From assembly GCA_025358435.1 (NCBI GenBank), contig JANYJQ010000154.1, positions 1-34,628 on the forward strand: a stretch of DNA of 34,628 nucleotides. The letters run 5' to 3'. A program made the translations under genes and the position numbers. The notes below the pieces were generated by a model, which saw only the letters and a program-made list of their open reading frames with translations, was not told where the DNA came from and did not search any database. Source of the stretch: Holophagaceae bacterium. GTDB taxonomy: Bacteria > Acidobacteriota > Holophagae > Holophagales > Holophagaceae. Positions 9,318 through 15,411 of this stretch are shown here, in pieces (the first letter of the stretch is position 1; every line of letters begins with the position of its first letter).

Positions 9318-10070
9318 TTGTCCGGAAGCTTTTCACTATCTACGGTTCTGGTCACCTATGTGGCCCTGCTGTTCGCGCTCAGTGTCCACGAGGCTTCCCA
9401 CGCCGCCATGGCCTACTACCTGGGGGATGACACCGCCAAACGGATGGGCCGCCTGACCCTGAATCCCATCGCCCACATGGACCCGTTGGGGACTCTCATC
9501 CTTCCCTTGCTGGGCATGCTCACGGGCTGGCGGGTGCTGGGCTGGGCCAAGCCTGTACCAGTGGATCCCCGCAACCTCACGCGTCACTTCAGGGCCAGGG
9601 TGGGGATGGCCGTGGTGGCCTCTGCAGGGCCTTTATCGAACCTACTGCAGTCCCTGCTTTTCATCCCAATCCTTGCGATCATGATCCGGAATCTTCCCGG
9701 CGCGGTCGAAGCACAGCGCATGAATATTTTTGAAACGGCCATGTACTTGCCGGTGGACGCGCTAAGTAACGCAGGCTTGAGCAATTTTCAGGTTTTCGCC
9801 CTGACCCTTCTGGGCCGCCTAGTGATCATCAATGTGGCCCTGGCTTTGTTCAACCTGTTGCCGGTGGGGCCGCTGGATGGCTCCAACATCATCCGTGGAT
9901 TCCTGCCGGTTGAATGGCTGGCCAAGTACGATCGGGCCCAGCCAGCCATCTCCATCGCGCTCTTGGTGATGTTCCTCTTTGGTTTCATCGGGATCATCCT
10001 GGGGCCGCTTTTCTACCTGGCCCAAACCTTCTACCTGAATCCTGTGGCACGGTTCTTCCTCGGAGTCTGA
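9318..10070 (+). CDS. Site-2 protease family membrane protein (peptidase M50)
   Basis: A 250-residue polytopic membrane metalloprotease. The zinc motif HEASH (His24-His28) sits in the first membrane segment and the third ligand, Asp187, in NLLPVGPLDGS; a GWAKPVPVDPRN loop is typical of the compact M50 subgroup without PDZ domains. Such proteases cut membrane-embedded substrates, often in signalling. The start is TTG at 9318, chosen because GGAG (9309-9312) lies 5 bases upstream; the ATG at 9307 is in a different frame. The stop is one base before trpS, so the two genes form an operon, a pairing seen in many bacteria. Confidence 0.9.
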   Translation: MSGSFSLSTVLVTYVALLFALSVHEASHAAMAYYLGDDTAKRMGRLTLNPIAHMDPLGTLILPLLGMLTGWRVLGWAKPVPVDPRNLTRHFRARVGMAVVASAGPLSNLLQSLLFIPILAIMIRNLPGAVEAQRMNIFETAMYLPVDALSNAGLSNFQVFALTLLGRLVIINVALALFNLLPVGPLDGSNIIRGFLPVEWLAKYDRAQPAISIALLVMFLFGFIGIILGPLFYLAQTFYLNPVARFFLGV

Positions 10071-10071
10071 C

Positions 10072-11061
10072 ATGCAGCGCGTTCTTTCCGGCATCCAGCC
10101 TTCGGGATCCCAGCACATCGGCCATCTGGTCGGCGCCATGGACAATTTCGAGAAGCTCCAGCACGACCACGAGGCCTTCTACATGATCGTGGACTGGCAT
10201 GCGCTTACGTCGAAGTACGAGGCCGTGGAAGAGATCTGGCCCGCCACCGAGGAACTTACAGCCTGCTTCCTGGCCACGGGGCTGGACCCGGAAAAAGCGA
10301 CGATCTTCATCCAGAGCCAAGTGAAAGAACATGCGGAGCTGCACTTGCTGCTGAGCATGATCACGCCGCTTTCCTGGCTGGAGCGCGTGCCCACCTACAA
10401 GGAAAAACTGCAGAATTCGGTGGCCGACCTCAGCAGTTACGGCTTCCTCGGATATCCCTTGCTCCAGACCGCGGACATCATCATCTACAAAGCTGACAAA
10501 GTCCCAGTGGGAGAGGATCAGCTCTTCCATCTGGAGTTGGCCCGCGAGGTTGTGCGCCGTTTCAACTTCCTCTACAGGAAAGAAGTCTTCCCCGAGCCCG
10601 CCGCCGTGCTCACCAAGACGCCGAAAGTGCCCGGCCTCGATGGCAAGAAGATGTCGAAAAGCTATGAGAACTGCATCTACCTGCGGGATACCGATCCGGA
10701 AATCCTAGAGAAATGCACGCGTCAGATGGCCAGCGATCCATCCCGTGTGAAACGCACGGACCCAGGCAACCCCGACATCTGCCCGGTCTTCGAATTTCAT
10801 AAGCTATTCAGCGATGACGAGACCATTGGGATGGTGAATACGGAGTGCCGCCGCGCGGGCATCGGCTGCTTCGACTGCAAGAAAAAAGTCGCCGAAGCCA
10901 TGATCCGCCGCATCGCACCAGTCCGCGAAAAGATCGAGGACAATCTCCTGCACAGGGACCATCTCCGTGACGTCCTGCGCACCGGGAGCGCCAAAGCCCG
11001 CCAAGTCGCCCAGGCCACCATGGCCGAAGTACGCGAAGCCATGCAGTTGCCCACTCTGTAG
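10072..11061 (+). CDS. trpS: Tryptophan--tRNA ligase
   Basis: A 329-residue class I aminoacyl-tRNA synthetase that charges tRNA-Trp. The N-terminal SGIQPSGSQHIGHL contains the HIGH signature (residues 15-18), GEDQLFHLELAREV is the tryptophan-binding block, and KMSKS is at residues 193-197. Length is the usual 325-340 residues. GGAG at 10062-10065, inside the end of the protease gene, is 6 bases from the ATG, and the gap to the upstream stop is one base, so expression is coupled. It is followed by the tRNA-Lys gene, which has its own promoter. Confidence 0.97.
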   Translation: MQRVLSGIQPSGSQHIGHLVGAMDNFEKLQHDHEAFYMIVDWHALTSKYEAVEEIWPATEELTACFLATGLDPEKATIFIQSQVKEHAELHLLLSMITPLSWLERVPTYKEKLQNSVADLSSYGFLGYPLLQTADIIIYKADKVPVGEDQLFHLELAREVVRRFNFLYRKEVFPEPAAVLTKTPKVPGLDGKKMSKSYENCIYLRDTDPEILEKCTRQMASDPSRVKRTDPGNPDICPVFEFHKLFSDDETIGMVNTECRRAGIGCFDCKKKVAEAMIRRIAPVREKIEDNLLHRDHLRDVLRTGSAKARQVAQATMAEVREAMQLPTL

Positions 11062-11083
11062 CTTTTCCGATTGAATCTCCACC

Positions 11084-11111
11084 TTGCGAAAAGTCCATCC
11101 CTTGCTACACT
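11084..11111 (+). promoter_or_regulatory. Sigma-70-like promoter of tRNA-Lys
   Basis: A -35 TTGCGA at 11084-11089 and a -10 TACACT at 11106-11111, 16 bases apart, lie 8 bases before the first base of the tRNA. Both hexamers match the consensus at 4 of 6 positions. Confidence 0.55.
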
Positions 11112-11119
11112 GGACTGTC

Positions 11120-11196
11120 GGTTCCTTAGCTCAGTTGGTTAGAGCAGCTGACTCTTAATCAGCGGGTCCAGGGTTCGAGTCCCTGAGGAACCACCA
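11120..11196 (+). tRNA. tRNA-Lys(CUU), also the integration target
   Basis: A 77-base cloverleaf: acceptor GGTTCCT/AGGAACC, D arm with AGTTGGTTAGA, anticodon stem GCTGA/TCAGC around the loop CTCTTAA (anticodon CTT), T arm CAGGG/CCCTG with loop TTCGAGT, and an encoded CCA. The 3' 46 bases are repeated at 16776-16822, which shows that an element has integrated here and kept the tRNA intact on the left side. Confidence 0.96.
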
Positions 11197-11197
11197 A
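11151..11197 (+). other. attL core: 47-bp direct repeat, left copy
   Basis: Positions 11151-11197, from the anticodon loop of tRNA-Lys to one base after CCA, match 16776-16822 at 46 of 47 positions. The one difference is C11181 versus T16806. It marks the left boundary of an integrated element of about 5.6 kb. Target duplication over the tRNA 3' half is the usual outcome of tyrosine-integrase insertion. Confidence 0.92.
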
Positions 11198-11213
11198 ACG
11201 ATGCAAGACTTAG

Positions 11214-11237
11214 GGCCACCCTCAAAGGTGGCCTTTT
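11214..11237 (+). terminator. Rho-independent terminator behind tRNA-Lys, supplied by the element
   Basis: GGCCACC (11214-11220), a 6-base loop and GGTGGCC (11227-11233) are followed by TTTT. It lies inside the element side of attL, so integration replaced the chromosomal terminator with this one. Confidence 0.8.
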
Positions 11238-11244
11238 GCGTTCA

Positions 11245-11262
11245 AGCTACTTCCCAGCTACC
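11245..11262 (+). repeat. Putative integrase arm-type sites, left end (AGCTAC x2)
   Basis: AGCTAC starts at 11245 and 11256, 11 bases apart, which is one helical turn. The same word recurs with similar phasing inside the right end (16638-16672). Repeats shared by both inner ends of an integrated element are typical of arm-type binding sites of tyrosine integrases or of excisionase sites; this is inference. Confidence 0.45.
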
Positions 11263-11359
11263 GATTCGGAATTCGTTAGGTGACGTAGAGCCAACGAGAA
11301 CCGGGATTTTTTGGGTCAACTAATTTACGGGCCAGATCGGATCGAATCCTTCATTTGGT

Positions 11360-11490
11360 TTTCCGAACATTTTCCGCTTCGTTCGGATTTCCGGTTTTTC
11401 CGGTATTTCCCACTTTGTTCGAACAATTGGTTTTTCCGGTTTTTCCCACTTTGTTTGAATCACCGTTTTTTCCGTTTTTTCAGGTTTTCG
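11360..11490 (+). repeat. T-rich repeat cluster with two 30-bp direct repeats
   Basis: This AT-rich stretch contrasts with its surroundings. Two 30-base units, 11395-11424 and 11431-11460, agree at 27 of 30 positions, each built as TTTTTCCGG, then TTTCCC, then ACTTTGTT. Several further TTTCCG words flank them, and TTGTTCGAACAA at 11415-11426 is a perfect 12-bp palindrome. Repeats of this kind upstream of an excisionase/rep cluster fit regulatory sites or replication iterons. No convincing gene lies here: the 85-codon frame at 11311-11568 is a low-complexity Phe/Arg translation of the repeats. Confidence 0.65.
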
Positions 11491-11496
11491 ATGTTT

Positions 11497-11525
11497 TTAA
11501 GTTTTATGAATACAATAATTATACT
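11497..11525 (+). promoter_or_regulatory. Candidate promoter of the element's xis-rep cluster
   Basis: A weak -35 TTAAGT (11497-11502), 17 bases, then a good -10 TATACT (11520-11525, 5 of 6 to TATAAT) in the AT-rich zone before the first element gene. It would leave a leader of about 235 bases that includes the hairpin at 11598-11636. Confidence 0.4.
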
Positions 11526-11597
11526 TGCATCAGCTCACCCTGAGACGTACCTTAAAATGCGTTATTAATTGATCTTTGAAACCCAAAAAACAACCCC

Positions 11598-11636
11598 GTC
11601 GTGATGGTGGCCTTGCGAACCAACATCCATCACGAC
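11598..11636 (+). repeat. Hairpin with 10-bp stem (GTCGTGATGG / CCATCACGAC)
   Basis: Perfect arms at 11598-11607 and 11627-11636 enclose a 19-base loop, in the leader of the excisionase-like gene. The GTCGTGA/TCACGAC core is shared with the larger hairpin downstream of rep (13650-13693) and with 12007-12013, which suggests one protein recognises all of them. Confidence 0.6.
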
Positions 11637-11767
11637 AGGGCGCCCACGCTGCCAAACGGCGGCGGGATAAGCCATTGTGTGGCCGATTCCCCCTCGCCGC
11701 AAGAACTGTGGGGAACCCCACGCGTCCGTTCATGGGCAGGGACGCGAATATTTTTTGGAGCGCCGTA

Positions 11768-11989
11768 ATGGAGGCCTCTTCCTCGGTACTACTAAACACT
11801 CGCCAAGCTGCGGAGATGTTGAACATCAGCCCTCAGACCCTCATGTACCTTCGCGTACAGGGAAACGGGCCCCTCTACGTGCGCCTCGGGCGCCGCATGA
11901 TCCGCTATCGCGATGAAGATCTTCTTGCCTGGATCGCCGCATCAGCCAGGAAGTCCACCTCTGATCCTGGCCCCGGTCTGCGTCCTTGA
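11768..11989 (+). CDS. Helix-turn-helix protein, AlpA/excisionase-like
   Basis: A 73-residue protein with the small MerR/AlpA-type winged-helix pattern: LLNTRQAAEMLNISPQTL for the helix-turn-helix, then a wing region (PLYVRLGRRMIRYRDEDL) and a closing helix. Such proteins bend DNA as excisionases or control integrase and replication genes on integrated elements. The open frame extends upstream to 11576, but those residues translate the hairpin and have no family character. ATG 11768 has GGAG at 11757-11760, 7 bases before it, and gives the normal size, so I chose it. It is the first gene of the element and probably shares a transcript with rep, 68 bases downstream. Confidence 0.82.
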   Translation: MEASSSVLLNTRQAAEMLNISPQTLMYLRVQGNGPLYVRLGRRMIRYRDEDLLAWIAASARKSTSDPGPGLRP

Positions 11990-12057
11990 CAGCTCGCTGA
12001 CGCGGTTCACGACTCTCTGAATCCTGGATTTTCGCCGGGACGCGTCGCCGTGCATTC

Positions 12058-13545
12058 ATGGCGCAATGCATAATCCATCCTTGTGTCGAGGGTGCCGCAA
12101 TCGATCCCAGAAATGGGTCTGATTTTGGCGGCCCCTCCGCTCCGCAATGTGAAAACAAGATCGGGTCTTGGACACTATTTGAAACGTCCGGAGGCCCTTT
12201 GGTTTTGGATTCCAGCACGGGGGAAGTGCTGGAAGCGCAGACTGCGGCCGTCAGTGCCTCTCGGGCTCGGGCTCATATGGCGAAGCGCCAAGCATCTGCA
12301 ATCGCCGAAGCTCTGGCGGGTGGAAAGATCCGGTTGGGGCACGATGATCAGGGCGAAGTCATTCTCTTGAACGCTGAAGGTGAGGAACTCCACGCAGCGC
12401 CTGGTGAAGGTGTTTTCATTCGGATGGCGGCCCTTCTTCTCCTTGAATCCGAGAGCACGTACAGCGCCGTTGGGAGCAAGGATGGGCGGGTCTTCGGGGT
12501 GGGTGGGTCAGGGTATGGCGCATCCATGAGATATGCCCCTGCCTACCAACGCCGCCTGAGCCGAAGGTCCCGCAAAGTTGCTCGGACAAATCTCCGAATT
12601 CTTCGCTGGCGCCTGAGTGCAGTCTGGTACGACTGGAAAGAGGCGGGCAAGGTGATGCCCGTCTTCTGGACCCTCACAACCCCAACGCTGGATCCTGGAA
12701 TCGTTGTTGGTGTGTGCGAGACGAAGGAGGAAGAACGCGCGTTCATGGCCTGGGAGTTGTTTCGTAAGCGGGATATCTTCGAAGATGCAGTCTTCGCGGG
12801 CTTTCGGGGATTCGAAGTCACTCGGAAGGTGTTATGGAATGGTGTGGTCTTGCATCACCCCCATTTCCATCTTCTGCTTTGGGCGCGATTCGCGATGCAG
12901 GCGAAATTAGCCAACGAATGGTGGGATTGCCTAAGGATTGCGACACTCAAAACCTACGCATTCGAACTGGCGGACCTCTATCCCGACCCGTGGCAGTTGG
13001 AGAACGCTGTGACGGCCTGCCTTCACGTTCAGGCCGTCAATGTGAATCCACGGAAAGGTGAGAATTCCATTTCTTTGGAAGACGCGATCCAGGAAACCCT
13101 GAAGTACACCACCAAGCCTGATGACATCGCCTGCTATGTGCCGGACCCAGACCGACCCGGTGAATGGATCGTAACCGGGCTCCCTCAGGCTTATCTGCAA
13201 GCGGGGATATCGGAGAGGAGCCCTCGGGTCTTCGAGTGCCTGGGGGCTGCCAGGAAGCACTGGAAGGCCCCGAAATGGTGCAAGGCGAAGGAAGGTGTCA
13301 CGGCGGATCTTCTGGCCGAAATGAGAGGTCTGTTTGTGCTACTCGCTATGAAGGAAAAGGGAGCACAAAAAAGGGCTGCTTGGGTATCGTCTTGGACCTC
13401 GGTTTGGGTGTCCATTGGGGTGCCTCATGAGAGCGAAATGGTGGTAATTGAGGCCCGCCTTTGGGGCTGCTTTTTAGCCCATGTTCGGATGGCCTTGTGG
13501 GTGCATGTTGAGGTCACAACATGGGCGATTGAGTTTCTTTCATAG
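12058..13545 (+). CDS. Rolling-circle replication initiator (HUH endonuclease, Rep_1/pUB110-like)
   Basis: A 495-residue protein carrying the three motifs of plasmid rolling-circle Rep proteins in order: motif 1 FWTLTTPT (203-210), motif 2 HHPHFHLLLW with the metal-binding His269-x-His271 (HUH), and motif 3 ETLKYTTK with the single catalytic Tyr350 and a conserved Lys353. Such enzymes nick a double-strand origin, attach covalently to the 5' end and drive rolling-circle synthesis. Residues 1-150 have no recognised domain, and the last 60 residues are Trp-rich and unlike the rest, so the C-terminus may have drifted after a frameshift. No clear ribosome site precedes ATG 12058; ATG 12277 (residue 74) is an alternative start. 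Carriage inside an integrated element implies an excised circle that can replicate. Confidence 0.85.
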   Translation: MAQCIIHPCVEGAAIDPRNGSDFGGPSAPQCENKIGSWTLFETSGGPLVLDSSTGEVLEAQTAAVSASRARAHMAKRQASAIAEALAGGKIRLGHDDQGEVILLNAEGEELHAAPGEGVFIRMAALLLLESESTYSAVGSKDGRVFGVGGSGYGASMRYAPAYQRRLSRRSRKVARTNLRILRWRLSAVWYDWKEAGKVMPVFWTLTTPTLDPGIVVGVCETKEEERAFMAWELFRKRDIFEDAVFAGFRGFEVTRKVLWNGVVLHHPHFHLLLWARFAMQAKLANEWWDCLRIATLKTYAFELADLYPDPWQLENAVTACLHVQAVNVNPRKGENSISLEDAIQETLKYTTKPDDIACYVPDPDRPGEWIVTGLPQAYLQAGISERSPRVFECLGAARKHWKAPKWCKAKEGVTADLLAEMRGLFVLLAMKEKGAQKRAAWVSSWTSVWVSIGVPHESEMVVIEARLWGCFLAHVRMALWVHVEVTTWAIEFLS

Positions 13546-13891
13546 GGCTTTTTTCTTCCTATCCCTGTCGGTGTTCGGGAGAAGACCTTCCCCTTTTTTT
13601 GGCAGTTCCAAGAGGGCTTGTCCCTCTTGAATTCATCCCTGCCGTCTGTCCCGGTCGTGAGCCTCCCCGAAGGAAAGGAGGTTCACGACCGGGCGAAGCG
13701 AGCGGCTTAATCTCTGCTTGCTTGTCCCAAGTGTGGGTCGGAATCTCCCACGGGCCAGGTGCTTTACAGAAGGCCGAAGGCCCTTGCCGTGACAGGCCCG
13801 CTTTTAGCCTGGCGCGGTTCTGGAACCTGGAGCCGAGGCGCATCCTCGGGATTTAGGGGCCGATGAATGGGCGCTTAAGAAAGCCGTTCCC
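13546..13891. other. 346-bp non-coding stretch between rep and fic
   Basis: Rep and fic converge here. The main content is the strong hairpin at 13650-13693. Smaller GC-rich inverted words occur near 13735-13800. An 85-codon frame (13599-13856) crosses the hairpin and shows no protein character, so I do not call it a gene. The stretch is a candidate for a single-strand or double-strand replication origin. Confidence 0.5.
13650..13693 (+). repeat. Strong hairpin downstream of rep, 17-bp stem, candidate replication origin
   Basis: Arms 13650-13666 (CCCGGTCGTGAGCCTCC) and 13677-13693 pair at 16 of 17 positions plus one G-T, around a 10-base loop. No T-run follows, so it is not a standard terminator. 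The right arm contains GGTTCACGAC, which also occurs at 12004-12013 just before rep. A structure of this strength next to a rolling-circle rep suggests an origin; whether dso or sso cannot be told. Confidence 0.6.
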
Positions 13892-15286
13892 TCAATCGCC
13901 CTTGATGAGCCGGGCTTGGGTTTCCCTCCATCGCTCGAATTCCGAGGGCCTGAGGCCGTAACGGGCGAAAGTGCCCTCGTTCAGGTTCTTCAATTCCTGT
14001 AGGACAACGGCGTGGAAACGGGACTGGTCGCTTGCGGGAATGTGCTTCGCAATGTCGAGTGCTATGCGCTCAAGCATTGGCCCTCCCGGACGCACCTTCG
14101 ATTTCACCAGCTCGCGGACCAACTCCCTGATCGCGTTTCTGTACTGGAGGCGGAAGGGATCGGGTTCGCCCAGGGACTGACGAATTGCTTGGTAGTGCTC
14201 AGCGGAACGCTGGTAGGCCCAAAGAAAAACATCCCGCAGAGCCTCGATCCGGCGCAGTTCATAGACCCCCAAAATCGCCATGGTGTAGGTCTCCTGGGGG
14301 AGATCCTTGAAGGATAGGGGCTGGAGATTGTGCTTCATCAAGGGCAGGTTCGCCGCCAACCGAGAGGTGCGCTTATTCGCATCTGCGAAGGGTTGGAGAT
14401 AGGGGATGTGGACGAGCAGGAAGAAAGCCTGCTCAAAGGGATCTTGGATGGCCGAGGCGGTCACCAATAGCTGCTCGAAGATTTCTTCGATGAGGGATGG
14501 GACGGCAAGTGGGATGTACGTGCTTTCGTGGATTCCCACTCCGAATTGCCGGAGGCGGCCTTCGTCCGCGGGATTCGAGAGAAGGTTTTCCGACAGCATC
14601 CCGTGAAGGGTTCGAACCATTCCTGGTGAGAGAGTCAGTTCGCCCGCGCCTTCCACCAGGTACTCGATGGTCTGCTTGTGGTTCAGGATCATCTGGGTTT
14701 CGCGGGCGTTCCGCCCTTCCGCCGCCGCGCCTTCTTTGAATAGCCGCTCGGTGTCCAGCAGGGAATAAGTGTTGCCTTCCAACCGGCTGGAATTCCAAGA
14801 GAGGTCAATGAGCAGGCGCTCCAGGATCTGCCGCGCGTAGGTTCCTGCTGGCGCCTGGGCGTCGGGTGTGCCTCCTAGGTTTTGCAAGGATGCCCGGTCC
14901 TTCTCCCGAAGATAGAACGTTTGATTGGGGCGATAGGCATCAAGAAATTCTCGTTCGTAGCTGCATGGCTTACGCATGGCTATGGGGCGATTGACCTGCC
15001 CGATGACCTCCGTGGCTTCAGGAGAGAAATCCCACTCCCAGATCCTTAGGGACACGTTGGACACGCCCGGCAAGCCGGGGAAGTAGCGCTTAGCCCGGGT
15101 GATCCCCTCCCCGCGAATCTGGCCTTTGGCTTCCATGGCTTTCAGGACCCGGCGAAAACGGAAGGGCTCCTCCTTCGCTCGTCCGACACCCACCTGGAGG
15201 TCTTCCCTGGACAGCCCTTCTGGATGCTTGGCCAGGACCGCGAGGATCTCCACATTGGGGTCTTTCACTGGGGTCCTTTTGGGCAC
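13892..15286 (-). CDS. Fic-family protein with N-terminal winged-helix-like region and altered active site
   Basis: A 464-residue protein. Residues about 1-70 look like a winged helix (ILAVLAKHPEGLSREDLQVG). The Fic core spans about 145-345 and has the inhibitory motif SSRLEGN (Ser166 to Glu170-Gly171), which in Fic proteins blocks ATP binding. The Fic loop reads LQPFADANKRTSRL instead of HPFxxGNxRxxR: Gln298 stands where the catalytic His should be. Most Fic enzymes AMPylate protein hydroxyls, so this one is probably inactive for that or does another reaction; related sequences with QPF loops exist as a family. The start is GTG 15286 with AGGTGA 4-5 bases before it. Five 11-bp repeats lie directly upstream and suggest self-regulation through the winged helix. 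It is the element's only obvious cargo. Confidence 0.85.
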   Translation of the reverse strand: MPKRTPVKDPNVEILAVLAKHPEGLSREDLQVGVGRAKEEPFRFRRVLKAMEAKGQIRGEGITRAKRYFPGLPGVSNVSLRIWEWDFSPEATEVIGQVNRPIAMRKPCSYEREFLDAYRPNQTFYLREKDRASLQNLGGTPDAQAPAGTYARQILERLLIDLSWNSSRLEGNTYSLLDTERLFKEGAAAEGRNARETQMILNHKQTIEYLVEGAGELTLSPGMVRTLHGMLSENLLSNPADEGRLRQFGVGIHESTYIPLAVPSLIEEIFEQLLVTASAIQDPFEQAFFLLVHIPYLQPFADANKRTSRLAANLPLMKHNLQPLSFKDLPQETYTMAILGVYELRRIEALRDVFLWAYQRSAEHYQAIRQSLGEPDPFRLQYRNAIRELVRELVKSKVRPGGPMLERIALDIAKHIPASDQSRFHAVVLQELKNLNEGTFARYGLRPSEFERWRETQARLIKGD

Positions 15287-15324
15287 GGTTCACCTGAGGG
15301 AGGAGCGTTTGAATCATTCTAATT

Positions 15325-15382
15325 CAGTTTCAAACTGTTTCAAACAGATTTCAAACATATTTCAAGCAGATTTCGAGCATAA
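15325..15382 (-). repeat. Five tandem 11-bp repeats (TTTCAAACAKA) upstream of fic
   Basis: Units start at 15328, 15338, 15349, 15360 and 15371, i.e. 10-11 bases apart, so all face the same side of the helix. The first two form overlapping 13-bp palindromes, CAGTTTCAAACTG (15325-15337) and CTGTTTCAAACAG (15335-15347). Later units diverge (TTTCAAGCAGA, TTTCGAGCATA). They sit 40-95 bases before the fic start and behind the integrase stop, which is the place for an operator or an iteron cluster. Spacers are absent, so this is not a CRISPR array. Confidence 0.8.
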
Positions 15383-15411
15383 TTCAAATATTTCGATCCC
15401 TCCTGCGATTC

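Noticed and set aside
11311-11568. 85-codon forward frame rich in Phe and Arg
   Set aside because: It only translates the T-rich repeats and has no convincing ribosome site.
13599-13856. 85-codon forward frame between rep and fic
   Set aside because: It reads through the strong hairpin and shows no protein character.
15325-15382. CRISPR-like array
   Set aside because: Units are 11 bases with no spacers and there are no cas genes nearby; an operator or iteron cluster fits better.
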